Source: Treponema sp. C6A8
Lineage (GTDB): Bacteria; Spirochaetota; Spirochaetia; Treponematales; Treponemataceae
Direction: 5' to 3'
Length of the DNA stretch: 64,000 bases
Assembly: GCF_000619925.1 (NCBI RefSeq)
Contig: NZ_JHVB01000001.1
Location: 372,001 to 436,000 of the forward strand
Shown: in pieces, positions 8,939-16,550 of the stretch
Layout: each line of letters begins with the position of its first letter
Position numbering within the stretch: position 1 is the first letter of the stretch
Translations under genes and position numbers: made by a program
The notes under the pieces: model-generated
Told to the model about the DNA's origin: nothing
Database searches by the model: none
The model's input: the letters and a program-made list of their open reading frames with translations, nothing else

Positions 8939-8967
8939 ATTTTAATTCTATTGTATGTTTTCGTCAA
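8939..8967 (-). promoter_or_regulatory. Promoter placing transcription start at the lipoprotein ATG
   Basis: Minus-strand TTGACG (8962-8967), 17-nt spacer, TAAAAT (8939-8944), then only 7 nt to the ATG at 8931. The predicted transcript begins at or within a base or two of the start codon, so it would be leaderless. Confidence 0.65.
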
Positions 8968-8977
8968 ATAATATAAT
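8951..8977 (+). promoter_or_regulatory. Promoter close to the coaD ATG
   Basis: Plus-strand TATAAT at 8972-8977, 8 nt before the coaD ATG, with a possible TTGTAT -35 at 8951-8956 (15-nt spacer, short). It overlaps the divergent lipoprotein promoter. No Shine-Dalgarno sequence lies between it and the ATG. Confidence 0.5.
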
Positions 8978-8985
8978 TTGAAAAT

Positions 8986-9468
8986 ATGGTAAAAGCTGTA
9001 TTTGCAGGGTCTTTTGATCCAATCACTAACGGACATCTTGATATTATTCAGAGGGCTGCAAAACTTTTTGGAAGTCTTGATGTTGTAATTTCTGAAAACC
9101 CGGAAAAAAAATATATGTTTACGGAAGATGAACGACGTAAAATGGTAGAAGAACTGACTTCTGACCTTGATAATGTTACGGTTCATGTTTATACAGGACT
9201 TGTCGTAAATTACGCAAAAAAAATCGGAGCAAACGTACTTATCCGAGGTGTTCGTTCAACAAACGATTTTGCCTATGAGTTTGATCTGGCCCTTATGAAC
9301 AGAAAGCTCAATCCTGATATTGAAACTGTATTCCTTCAGTCTAAAGAAAAGAATGTTGTAATCAAATCAAGTTCAATCAAAGAACTTGCCATGTTTGACG
9401 GCGACATCAGCAGGATGGTTCCGCCATTGGTAGAGAAGGCTGTAAAACAGAAGTTTGGCAAAATCTAA
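8986..9468 (+). CDS. coaD: Phosphopantetheine adenylyltransferase
   Basis: Penultimate step of coenzyme A synthesis: 4'-phosphopantetheine plus ATP gives dephospho-CoA. Nucleotidyltransferase motif [14 protein letters not shown] (the H in the T/HxGH box), [12 protein letters not shown] in the centre, and the ISSS-like SSSIKELA motif near the C-terminus. Length 160 aa is typical. It is divergent from the lipoprotein gene with a 54-nt spacer, and precedes rpmF and acpP, which have their own promoters. Confidence 0.96.
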   Translation: MVKAVFAGSFDPITNGHLDIIQRAAKLFGSLDVVISENPEKKYMFTEDERRKMVEELTSDLDNVTVHVYTGLVVNYAKKIGANVLIRGVRSTNDFAYEFDLALMNRKLNPDIETVFLQSKEKNVVIKSSSIKELAMFDGDISRMVPPLVEKAVKQKFGKI

Positions 9469-9499
9469 TATTTTTAAATGACATTTTTTTAAATTTTGT

Positions 9500-9560
9500 T
9501 TGACAAACTTTTATTTTTAGCTATAATGAATTGACACGCTGATAGGAATTGTTATATTAT
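9500..9560 (+). promoter_or_regulatory. Tandem sigma70 promoters of rpmF-acpP
   Basis: Two well-formed promoters lie back to back: TTGACA (9500-9505)-N16-TATAAT (9522-9527), and TTGACA (9531-9536)-N16-TATATT (9553-9558), the latter alternatively N18-TATTAT. Both drive toward rpmF at 9599. Doubling fits high-level expression of a ribosomal protein and acyl carrier protein. Confidence 0.8.
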
Positions 9561-9598
9561 TACTTACATTTTTATCAGATTAAAGTGAGGTTATATAT

Positions 9599-9787
9599 AT
9601 GGCAGTACCTAGATCGAAAACATCAAAGGCAGTAACAAAAAGACGCCAGACAATCAATATGAGATTGACAGCTCCTCAGCTTGTTGAATGCAACAACTGC
9701 GGTAACCTTGTTCAGTCACATCACGTTTGCCCTAAATGCGGTTTCTACCGTGGTCGTCAAGTAATTACACCTGAAACAAAAGCTTAA
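9599..9787 (+). CDS. rpmF: 50S ribosomal protein L32
   Basis: Small large-subunit protein of 62 residues. It starts MAVPRSKTSKAVTKRR and has the four-cysteine zinc site: CNNCG and CPKCG around residues 35-51. A GTGAGG ribosome-binding site lies upstream of the ATG. It is followed 16 nt later by acpP, as in many bacteria where rpmF is linked to fatty-acid genes. Confidence 0.96.
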   Translation: MAVPRSKTSKAVTKRRQTINMRLTAPQLVECNNCGNLVQSHHVCPKCGFYRGRQVITPETKA

Positions 9788-9803
9788 GTCTTAGGAGAAA
9801 AAA

Positions 9804-10043
9804 ATGGACGAATTGTTTGAGAAAATCCAGAAATTGATCGCTGACAAGTTGGAAATTGATGAAAGCAAAATCACTCTTGATTCTTCTTTCAGAAATGATC
9901 TTGGAGCAGATAGCCTTGATACTTATGAATTGGTATACGCTATCGAAGAAGAATTGGGAGTTTCTATTCCTGATGAGAAAGCTAATGAATTTGAAACAGT
10001 TCGTGACGCTTATGACTTTATCAAATCTGAACAGGGTAAATAA
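9804..10043 (+). CDS. acpP: Acyl carrier protein
   Basis: 79-residue acidic carrier of fatty-acyl intermediates. The 4'-phosphopantetheine attachment serine is S37 in GADSLDT, followed by ELVYAIEEELGVSIPDE (helix II/III). The AGGAG ribosome-binding site sits 8 nt before the ATG. It is co-transcribed with rpmF and ends at a strong terminator (10067-10103). Confidence 0.97.
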   Translation: MDELFEKIQKLIADKLEIDESKITLDSSFRNDLGADSLDTYELVYAIEEELGVSIPDEKANEFETVRDAYDFIKSEQGK

Positions 10044-10066
10044 GTTTTACATCTAAAACAGATTGT

Positions 10067-10103
10067 GAAAAGCAGTTACTTGATTGTAACTGCTTTTTTT
10101 TTT
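10067..10103 (+). terminator. Intrinsic terminator after acpP
   Basis: Stem AGCAGTTAC (10071-10079) with GTAACTGCT (10086-10094), extended by A/T pairs, 6-nt loop, then nine T (10095-10103). Confidence 0.93.
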
Positions 10104-10128
10104 GCCCGAATAATTCTATAATAAAATC

Positions 10129-10839
10129 ATGAAAAAGGATCAACTTCTTACTGATAAAAGAAAAGCACAGCTTTTACAATTTTGTAAAACTGTAGATATA
10201 AAATTCAAAAATATTGAACTTCTGGAACAGGCTTTTCATCACCGTTCCCTTACAAACGAAAAAAAAGTAAAGAATAATGAGCGTCTGGAGTTTTTAGGCG
10301 ACTCCGTTCTTGGAATGGTAACTGCTGCATATCTTTACAGCTCACTGGATAACCCTGAAGGCGATCTTGCAAAGATTAAGTCTGCCGTTGTTTCTGAAAA
10401 ATCTCTGGCTCCCATAGCGCTTAGGCTTGGCATTGACAGCTTGCTTGAAATGGGTAAGGGGGAAGAAATGACTGGCGGACGAACAAAGCCTGCAATTCTT
10501 GCAGACTGTATGGAAGCCATTATCGGCGCCTACTACCTGGATTCAGGCTATAAGGCGTCTGAAAAATATGTTCTTTCTTTTATCGTGCCGGAGATTGAAA
10601 AGGTACTGGCGGGCGGCATGAAGGATTTTAAGACCCAGCTACAGGAACTTTACCAGAAGACAAGCAAGGAATGTCCTGTTTACGAACTTGTTTCAAAAAG
10701 CGGCCCGGACCACGACCAGATTTTTACAGTCTGTGTTCATCTTGGAAATAAGGTATACGGCCCTTGCCACGGAAAAACAAAAAAGGCTGCAGAACAGGCA
10801 GCGGCTAAACTTGCAATTGAAGAAGGCTTTAATAAATAA
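10129..10839 (+). CDS. rnc: Ribonuclease III
   Basis: Double-stranded RNA endonuclease for rRNA and mRNA processing. The catalytic signature NERLEFLGDSVLG is at residues ~48-60, the second acidic cluster at ADCMEAIIGAYYLDSG. The C-terminal dsRNA-binding domain spans about residues 165-235 (QLQELYQKTS, GPDHDQIFTVCV, KKAAEQAAAKLAIEE). Length 236 aa. It ends at a bidirectional terminator shared with the convergent transporter gene. Confidence 0.96.
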   Translation: MKKDQLLTDKRKAQLLQFCKTVDIKFKNIELLEQAFHHRSLTNEKKVKNNERLEFLGDSVLGMVTAAYLYSSLDNPEGDLAKIKSAVVSEKSLAPIALRLGIDSLLEMGKGEEMTGGRTKPAILADCMEAIIGAYYLDSGYKASEKYVLSFIVPEIEKVLAGGMKDFKTQLQELYQKTSKECPVYELVSKSGPDHDQIFTVCVHLGNKVYGPCHGKTKKAAEQAAAKLAIEEGFNK

Positions 10840-10877
10840 AAAAAAAGCAACCGGTGTAAAAATCGGTTGCTTTTTTT
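10838..10877 (+). terminator. Bidirectional terminator between rnc and the AAEx transporter
   Basis: Stem GCAACCG (10847-10853) with CGGTTGC (10864-10870), flanked by A6 on one side and T7 on the other, so it can stop transcripts from both convergent genes. Confidence 0.9.
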
Positions 10878-10894
10878 ATCCCTGAATCTTTGTT

Positions 10895-12097
10895 TTAGAA
10901 CAAAATAATTATAAGTTTTGCAGCAAGTACAATTGATACAAGTGCAAATGGGTATGTTGCTACGTAAGCAGATGCTACTTCATCAGTGCCTGCTGTTGCA
11001 ATTAAAGTTCCAAGAGCAGGTGTTGAAGTCATACCACCAGTAATTGAACCAAGATTGTTCAAAATAGAAAGTTTGAATACGTAACGTGCAAAGATATAAC
11101 CAACAATCATCGGAACCGTTGTCATTACAGCACCATAAATAAAGTATGACCAGCGGAACTTGTCAATAAAGTTTACTCCACCAGGAACACCTGCACCAAT
11201 AAGGAACAGAACAAGTCCAAGTTCTCTCATAAATACAAGAGATTCTTTTTTAATGCGGCAGTCAATGTTTCCTATGTGTGCAAAGTGACCAACAATAAGA
11301 CCACCAATAAGACATCCGCCTGAATTACCAAGAGAGAAGTTGATTCCAGGAATCTTGATTGCACCAATAAGGCATCCCAAAGCAACTGCTACAAAGAATG
11401 CAAAAAATCCGAGTGGATCAAGTTCTGTAAGGTTTCCTTTTAATTCAGGAATCTTAATTGTATTTGCGGCATGGAAATTTTCTACTTCATTTTTCATGTC
11501 GATTTTAAGGATTTTTGGAACAATCTGAACAAAAAGAACTACGCCAAGAACACCGTAAAGATAAGCAATACCGTATCCTGCTGTTACATCTGTTTCAATT
11601 GCCTGCTCAACTTCTTTTCCGGCGCTAAAACCTGGAGTAGAAGTAAGACCACCTGTAAGAAGTCCTACAGCCATAGAAGATGTACAGTCTTTATCAATAA
11701 GGGTAAAGAAAATTGCTGTCAAAGAACCGATTGCAATAATAATTACACCAAGAAGAATGTATGCAAGTGTGCTTTTATTAAAAGAACGGAAGAATCTAGG
11801 ACCAGCAATAAGACCGACTGCTGTTACAAAAAGAGCAGTTCCAATGCTTGAAACAACACCAAAGTTGCCCTTAATTTTGTCGCTGAAAAGGAAAATTGTT
11901 TTTTCATCTATTTTGAAAGATGGAATAAAGTGTGTTAAAACACCGTAAAGAAGAGCTACAAGAAGAACACCTGCAGTTCCAAGTTCAATTCCTTTAACTT
12001 TAATGCCACCAACAAGGTATCCCAAGGCACCGATGGCAAAAACAATGAAAATAAATGACAGGGCTGAAGAACATACCCCGGCTAAGTAAGCAGTCAT
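10895..12097 (-). CDS. AAEx-family transporter (AspT/YidE-like), candidate succinate or amino-acid exporter
   Basis: Polytopic membrane protein of 400 residues with about ten hydrophobic helices and an internal duplication. Each half ends in a related motif: TGGLTSTPGFSAGKE in the centre and TGGMTSTPALGTLI near the C-terminus, the hallmark of the aspartate:alanine exchanger family. Unlike AspT or YidE (about 560 residues) it lacks the central TrkA_C domains. Known family members exchange aspartate/alanine, and SucE of Corynebacterium glutamicum exports succinate. Because the gene follows a fumarate-reductase operon on the same strand, succinate export is attractive, but the substrate cannot be read from sequence. 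It has its own promoter. Confidence 0.75.
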   Translation of the reverse strand: MTAYLAGVCSSALSFIFIVFAIGALGYLVGGIKVKGIELGTAGVLLVALLYGVLTHFIPSFKIDEKTIFLFSDKIKGNFGVVSSIGTALFVTAVGLIAGPRFFRSFNKSTLAYILLGVIIIAIGSLTAIFFTLIDKDCTSSMAVGLLTGGLTSTPGFSAGKEVEQAIETDVTAGYGIAYLYGVLGVVLFVQIVPKILKIDMKNEVENFHAANTIKIPELKGNLTELDPLGFFAFFVAVALGCLIGAIKIPGINFSLGNSGGCLIGGLIVGHFAHIGNIDCRIKKESLVFMRELGLVLFLIGAGVPGGVNFIDKFRWSYFIYGAVMTTVPMIVGYIFARYVFKLSILNNLGSITGGMTSTPALGTLIATAGTDEVASAYVATYPFALVSIVLAAKLIIILF

Positions 12098-12137
12098 TTT
12101 TTTAACCTCTTATCCACTAATAATAAATAATAATCAA

Positions 12138-12166
12138 ATTATATTAATATGAGCATTTTTCTGCAA
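12138..12166 (-). promoter_or_regulatory. Promoter of the AAEx transporter gene
   Basis: Minus-strand TTGCAG (12161-12166), 17-nt spacer, TATAAT (12138-12143); an AGAGG ribosome-binding site precedes the ATG at 12097. Confidence 0.72.
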
Positions 12167-12203
12167 TAAGTGTTGTTTTATGAAAATATTGCATGTTATA
12201 AAT

Positions 12204-12236
12204 AAAAAAACCGCCGGCCATAGAGGTCAGCGGCTT
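12204..12236 (-). terminator. Terminator of the hdr-flx-frd operon
   Basis: Minus-strand stem CCGCTGACC / GGCCGGCGG (one mismatch, one G-U pair) followed by seven U. It lies 22 nt after the frdA stop. Confidence 0.85.
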
Positions 12237-12257
12237 TTGTAAACTGATTAAATCAGC

Positions 12258-13904
12258 TTATTTTGTGGCACCTGGGATTTCCTTTCCTTCGAATTCAGGA
12301 TTTCCGTGGTGGTAAGTTGGGAGGAGTTTTGGTGATACTGCGTCACCCTTAATTCCTGCCTTTTCGCGCTCTGCTTCGAAGTCTTTTACGTGCTTCAAAG
12401 AAAGTTTTGATGTATCAGCCAGCTTGATGTCCTTGAACATCTTTCCGGCTTCGATTCCGGCTTCGCGTCCGAATACAACTACGTCGAGGAGTGAGTTACC
12501 CATAAGACGGTTTGTACCGTGAACACCACCAGAAGCTTCACCAGCTACCAGGAGGTTTCCAACGTTAGTGTGGCAAGTCTTGTCGATTTCAACACCACCA
12601 TTCTGATAGTGTAGGGTTGGGTAAACAAGGATTGGTTCCTTGCGGATATCAATTCCGTATTTGATGAACATGTTGTACATAGCAGGAATTGATTTAAGGA
12701 TTGTTCCTTCACCGTGAATCATTTCGATCATTGGAGTATCAAGCCATACAGCTGTCTGAACACCGTTTTCTACACCGCGGCCTTCCTTTACTTCACGGAT
12801 AATACCAGAAGCGTTTACGTCGCGGGTTTCAAGAGGGTGAATGTAAACTGTACCGTCTTTGTTGATAAGTTTTGCACCAAGAGAGCGAACCTTTTCTGTT
12901 ACCAGTTTACCAAGAATCTGGCTTGGGTAAGCAGCTCCTGTAGGGTGATACTGCAAAGAATCCTGGTAAAGGAGTTTTGCACCGGCACGGTATGCCATTA
13001 CAAGACCGTCGGCTGTAGCACCATAGTGGTTAGATGTTGGGAATCCCTGATAGTGCATACGTCCGGCACCACCAGTAGCGATGATTACAACCTTTGCCTT
13101 AGCAATGCGGATTTCGTTTGTTTCCATGTTCATCAAAACAGCACCGCAGGCATTTCCCTTATCGTCCTTGATGATTTCAATTGCAGATGTGAAGTCTACA
13201 ACAGTGATTGAATCTGCGCGGTTGAAAGTTTCGTCGCGGAGAGTACGCATGATTTCTGCACCAGAGTAGTCCTTACATGCATGCATACGCTTGCGGCTTG
13301 TTCCACCACCGTGAGTTGTTACCATTGTACCGTCCGGCATCTTGTCGAATTCAACACCAAGGTCGTTTAACCATTTGATTACAGATGGAGCCTTGTTTAC
13401 AAGTGTATAAACAAGTTCAGGTTTTCCGTCAAAGTGACCGCCACCAAAAGCGTCAAGATAGTGCTGAGCAGGGGAGTCATTTGGCTTGTCTGCAGCCTGA
13501 ATACCACCTTCAGCCATCATTGTGTTAGCATCACCAACGCGGAGTTTTGTTACGAGCAAAACTTTTGCTCCGGCTTCAGAAGCCATAATAGCAGCTGAAG
13601 TACCAGCTCCACCACCACCAATTACGAGTACATCTGATTCGTAGTCGATGTGTGAAAGGTCGATTTTTTCTGGTTCAATGCGAGGCTTAGCCTGAAGCAT
13701 TTCCAGAAGCTCAAGCGGAGCTTTCTGTCCCTTGTTAGGACCAATTTTGATTTCTGCAAACTGCTCAGGAATGCGGTCCGGATGGAACTTCTTAAGAAGA
13801 TCATCTTTTTCATCAGCAGTAAGGCGTGCGTGTTCAAACTTCAAATTTTCTTCGCGTTTTGCTGCAACGATTTTTGCAGCTTCATCCAATTGATTTCCGT
13901 ACAT
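12258..13904 (-). CDS. frdA: Soluble fumarate reductase / succinate dehydrogenase-type flavoprotein subunit
   Basis: Catalytic flavoprotein interconverting fumarate and succinate. After an atypical ~88-residue N-terminal extension comes the FAD-binding motif DVLVIGGGGAGTSAA (91-105). Active-site segments follow: HGGGTSRKRMH, HPTGAAYPS, VTEKVRSLGAKL and the C-terminal GVHGTNRLMGNSLLD. At the place where FrdA/SdhA carry the FAD-linking His (SHT-x4-GG), the sequence is A-N127-T, so FAD is probably bound non-covalently, as in L-aspartate oxidase and soluble fumarate reductases. No membrane anchor gene is near. Last gene of the nine-gene run that begins with hdrB. The symbol is by homology; TfrA would be equally fair. 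Confidence 0.85.
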   Translation of the reverse strand: MYGNQLDEAAKIVAAKREENLKFEHARLTADEKDDLLKKFHPDRIPEQFAEIKIGPNKGQKAPLELLEMLQAKPRIEPEKIDLSHIDYESDVLVIGGGGAGTSAAIMASEAGAKVLLVTKLRVGDANTMMAEGGIQAADKPNDSPAQHYLDAFGGGHFDGKPELVYTLVNKAPSVIKWLNDLGVEFDKMPDGTMVTTHGGGTSRKRMHACKDYSGAEIMRTLRDETFNRADSITVVDFTSAIEIIKDDKGNACGAVLMNMETNEIRIAKAKVVIIATGGAGRMHYQGFPTSNHYGATADGLVMAYRAGAKLLYQDSLQYHPTGAAYPSQILGKLVTEKVRSLGAKLINKDGTVYIHPLETRDVNASGIIREVKEGRGVENGVQTAVWLDTPMIEMIHGEGTILKSIPAMYNMFIKYGIDIRKEPILVYPTLHYQNGGVEIDKTCHTNVGNLLVAGEASGGVHGTNRLMGNSLLDVVVFGREAGIEAGKMFKDIKLADTSKLSLKHVKDFEAEREKAGIKGDAVSPKLLPTYHHGNPEFEGKEIPGATK

Positions 13905-13924
13905 TATTTTCCTCCTATACTGCC

Positions 13925-14617
13925 TTATTTTTCAATCTCGCGGTTATTGTACAGGTTTTTAATCTGTTCTTTGTCGCCTGTAGACATTTCTACAAACTTC
14001 TTGATTGCTTCTTCGCACTTACCAGCGTCGATTTCTGCAACACGGTCAAGAAGGTGCTGTGTCTGTGGCTGCAAGTATTTACCGTTGATACGGCGTGCAA
14101 GTTCAGCAACCTGTGGGTGGCTGATACCTGCAGGACAGCGTGAAGAACAGCATCCGCACATAATACAGTCGAAAGAAGCGTCTGCACATGCTGCAAAATC
14201 ACCACGCTGAGCGTAAGCGATGTACTGCATAGTGTTCAGGCTCTGTGGACATGCACGTGTACAAGCGTTACATCCTACACAAGAGTAAATCTCAGGGTAG
14301 AGCTGCATCATAACAGCCTGCTCTGGTTTTATCTTGTTGATGTCGTAAATCTGTTTTACGAGTGGGAAGAAAGGAAGAGTTGCGATATACATATCGTTTT
14401 CTACTTTCTGTGAACAAGCAAGACAAGTCTTGAGCTGGTTCTGTCCCTTAATACGGTAGATAGTAGCACATGCACCACAGAAACCGTTACGGCATCCGCA
14501 GCCACGTTTAAGCTGATATCCAGCGTATTCCATAGCATTCATTACTGTAAGTTCAGCAGGTACTTCATATTTTTTGCCGAACAGATATATTGTTGCCATT
14601 TCTTTATTATCTGACAT
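13925..14617 (-). CDS. frdB: Fumarate reductase iron-sulfur subunit (TfrB/FrdB-like)
   Basis: 230-residue electron-transfer subunit. The N-terminal plant-type [2Fe-2S] domain has RGCGCRNGFCGAC and a later CLAC. The C-terminal part has two CxxCxxCxxxCP motifs, CVGCNACTRACP and CIMCGCCSSRCP, suggesting two [4Fe-4S] clusters. This resembles the N-terminal half of archaeal thiol:fumarate reductase subunit B more than the 2Fe/4Fe/3Fe set of respiratory FrdB. I take the ATG at 14617 because AGGAG lies 5 nt upstream; a longer frame adds seven residues. It sits 20 nt before frdA and 41 nt after flxA, with a hairpin in that gap. Confidence 0.85.
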   Translation of the reverse strand: MSDNKEMATIYLFGKKYEVPAELTVMNAMEYAGYQLKRGCGCRNGFCGACATIYRIKGQNQLKTCLACSQKVENDMYIATLPFFPLVKQIYDINKIKPEQAVMMQLYPEIYSCVGCNACTRACPQSLNTMQYIAYAQRGDFAACADASFDCIMCGCCSSRCPAGISHPQVAELARRINGKYLQPQTQHLLDRVAEIDAGKCEEAIKKFVEMSTGDKEQIKNLYNNREIEK

Positions 14618-14634
14618 ATTTGCTCCTAATGTTA

Positions 14635-14652
14635 GCACCCCTAAAGGGGTGC
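14635..14652 (-). repeat. Perfect intercistronic hairpin between flxA and frdB
   Basis: GCACCCC (14635-14641) and GGGGTGC (14646-14652) form a 7-bp stem with a 4-nt loop. No U-tract follows, so it is more likely an mRNA processing or stability element than a terminator. Confidence 0.7.
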
Positions 14653-14658
14653 GTACTA

Positions 14659-15489
14659 TTAATACTCTGGTGGTAACTCACCAAGCTGGTCAAAGCTGAA
14701 TACCGGACCGTCTTTGCAGACAAATTTATCACCGATATTACATCTTCCACATTTACCGATACCGCACTTCATGCGCATTTCCATTGTTGTGAAAATCTGT
14801 TCGTCCTTGAAACCAAGGTCTTTAAGGATTTTCAGAGACATGTGGATAAGGATTGGAGGTCCACACATGATTACAGTCATACCGGCATCCGGCTTGAGCT
14901 CTGTGATGAATGGAGGAACAAAGCCTACATGGCCGTTCCAGCCTTCTTCTGCACGGTCGATTGTGATATCGATAGAACAGTTAGGCTGTTTCATCCATAC
15001 ATTCTGCATTTCGTCCAGGCGGACAAGGTCTGCCTTTGAACGTGCACCGTAAATTACCTGGATTTTACCGTAGTTTTCACGGTGATCCATCATGTAATTT
15101 ACTACAGAGTGTACAGGAGCAATACCAATACCTCCGGCAATTACAAGAATGTCTTTACCTTTAAGAGCTCCTTCTACAGGGAATCCGTTTCCAACAGGGC
15201 CGCGGAGACAAATCTGCTGACCAACTTCTGCGTTATGCAGCCATTCAGTTACACAACCACATTTTTTGATTGAGAATTCCATGTGGCTTTCAAGAGTAGG
15301 TGAAGAAGTGATGGAAATCATTGACTCACCAACGCCCGGAACGATGAGCATAGCACACTGTCCAGGAATATGGTTGAAGAGTTTTTTTCCGTCAAGTCCA
15401 ACGACACTGAAAGTTTTAACATCAGGAGTTTCCTGTTTAATGTCAATAATTTTACCAATGTAAGGGATAAATGATTCTTTAGCTTCCAT
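14659..15489 (-). CDS. flxA: FAD/NAD-binding oxidoreductase, FlxA-like (electron entry subunit)
   Basis: Ferredoxin-NADP reductase-like protein of 276 residues, related to AsrB, hydrogenase gamma subunits and FlxA. It has an N-terminal FAD beta-barrel, an NAD-binding domain with AGGIGIAPVHSV and VIYGARSKAD, then MCGPP, and a C-terminal [2Fe-2S] site with CGIGKCGRCNIG and a further Cys (dihydroorotate dehydrogenase B type). Family knowledge: FlxA oxidises NADH and passes electrons through FlxB/C/D to HdrA. It shares one nucleotide with flxB. A GGAGG ribosome-binding site overlaps the end of flxB. Confidence 0.85.
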   Translation of the reverse strand: MEAKESFIPYIGKIIDIKQETPDVKTFSVVGLDGKKLFNHIPGQCAMLIVPGVGESMISITSSPTLESHMEFSIKKCGCVTEWLHNAEVGQQICLRGPVGNGFPVEGALKGKDILVIAGGIGIAPVHSVVNYMMDHRENYGKIQVIYGARSKADLVRLDEMQNVWMKQPNCSIDITIDRAEEGWNGHVGFVPPFITELKPDAGMTVIMCGPPILIHMSLKILKDLGFKDEQIFTTMEMRMKCGIGKCGRCNIGDKFVCKDGPVFSFDQLGELPPEY

Positions 15490-16550
15490 TATTTATCTCC
15501 TCCAATATCATCTGTTTCCTGTACAAGTTTAATAACTTTTACGATGTTCATGTTTACAGGACAGCTTTCCAGACAGCGGCCACAACCTACGCAAGAGAAG
15601 AGACCTTCATGTGCCATAGGGTAGTACATAAGTTTGTGCATAAAGCGCTGGCGGCTTCTTTCCTTCTGTGTGTGACGTGGGTTTTCTGCAGCCATCTGTG
15701 TGAAGTCGTTGTACATGCAGGAATCCCAGCAGCGAACCTGACGGATTCCCTTTCCTGTATCAAAGTCACGTACGTCAAAGCACATACAGGTAGGGCAGAT
15801 GTAAGTACAAGTACCACAACCTACACAAGCTTCTGCAACTTTATCCCAAATCTTAGAGTTGAAAATCTTAAGCATATCCTTGCCCTGGAATTTTGAAAGG
15901 TCAAGGTGTGCAAATGGAAGTTTTTCAACTTTTGCTGCGATGTCTTTCTTTGCAGCGTCAACAGCCTTTGAATCAGCTTCTGCAAGGGCAGCTTTAGCCT
16001 TTTCTACAAAAGCCTTTCCTTTTTCTGTGTTAGCTTCAAAGAAGTATTTTCCGTCTGCCAGCCAGCAGCTTACATCACCTTTAGAACCGTTTTTGTCATT
16101 TGCCAAAGATGCATCAATTCCATATGTAGAACAGAAGCAGGTCTTTGCAGGCTCATTACAAGCCAGAGTGATTACAGTTCCATGGTCGCGGCGGTTCTTG
16201 TAGTAAGAATCAACCGGCTGCATGTTAAGGTAAACGTTATCGATTACGCTGAATCCTACAGCATCGCATGGGCGTACACCAAAGATTACAAAATCTTCTA
16301 CGTCTTTGCGAGGATCTTCCATTGTGATTTCTTTACCGTTCATCTGGTAGCTTACCATGTGTTCGGTCTTAGGGAAGAAGAAGTCCTTTGCTGAGCGGAC
16401 TGTTTTAAGTGCAGAAGAAAGCTTTACGCCCTTTTCCCATTTTGCAAAGTCTGCCTTTCCTGACTTGTTGTCTACAGGCAGGTACAGAGGCTGTTTTGAG
16501 CCGATAAGCTCAAATAATGAATCAATTTTATCAGATGAAATAGAAAGCAT
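15489..16550 (-). CDS. flxB: 4Fe-4S dicluster protein, FlxB-like
   Basis: Cytoplasmic iron-sulfur protein of 353 residues, of the hydrogenase/sulfite reductase subunit beta (AsrA/HydB) type. The N-terminal half holds FGVRPCDAVGF and CFCSTYG. The C-terminal half has CVGCGTCTYICPTCMC and CVGCGRCLESCPVN, each able to ligate a [4Fe-4S] cluster. It is paralogous to the neighbouring flxC product. One-base overlaps at both ends indicate coupled translation. The flxB/flxC assignment between the two paralogues is by resemblance and could be swapped. Confidence 0.78.
   Translation of the reverse strand: MLSISSDKIDSLFELIGSKQPLYLPVDNKSGKADFAKWEKGVKLSSALKTVRSAKDFFFPKTEHMVSYQMNGKEITMEDPRKDVEDFVIFGVRPCDAVGFSVIDNVYLNMQPVDSYYKNRRDHGTVITLACNEPAKTCFCSTYGIDASLANDKNGSKGDVSCWLADGKYFFEANTEKGKAFVEKAKAALAEADSKAVDAAKKDIAAKVEKLPFAHLDLSKFQGKDMLKIFNSKIWDKVAEACVGCGTCTYICPTCMCFDVRDFDTGKGIRQVRCWDSCMYNDFTQMAAENPRHTQKERSRQRFMHKLMYYPMAHEGLFSCVGCGRCLESCPVNMNIVKVIKLVQETDDIGGDK

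Noticed and set aside
8932..9186. N-terminal extension of the lipoprotein gene (to 9186)
   Set aside because: It would overlap coaD on the opposite strand and mask the lipobox signal peptide; the ATG at 8931 fits the signal sequence and promoter.
12258..13904. Respiratory succinate dehydrogenase (membrane complex II)
   Set aside because: No SdhC/D anchor gene is adjacent, the FAD histidine is absent, and FrdB has two 4Fe-4S motifs instead of the 4Fe/3Fe set.
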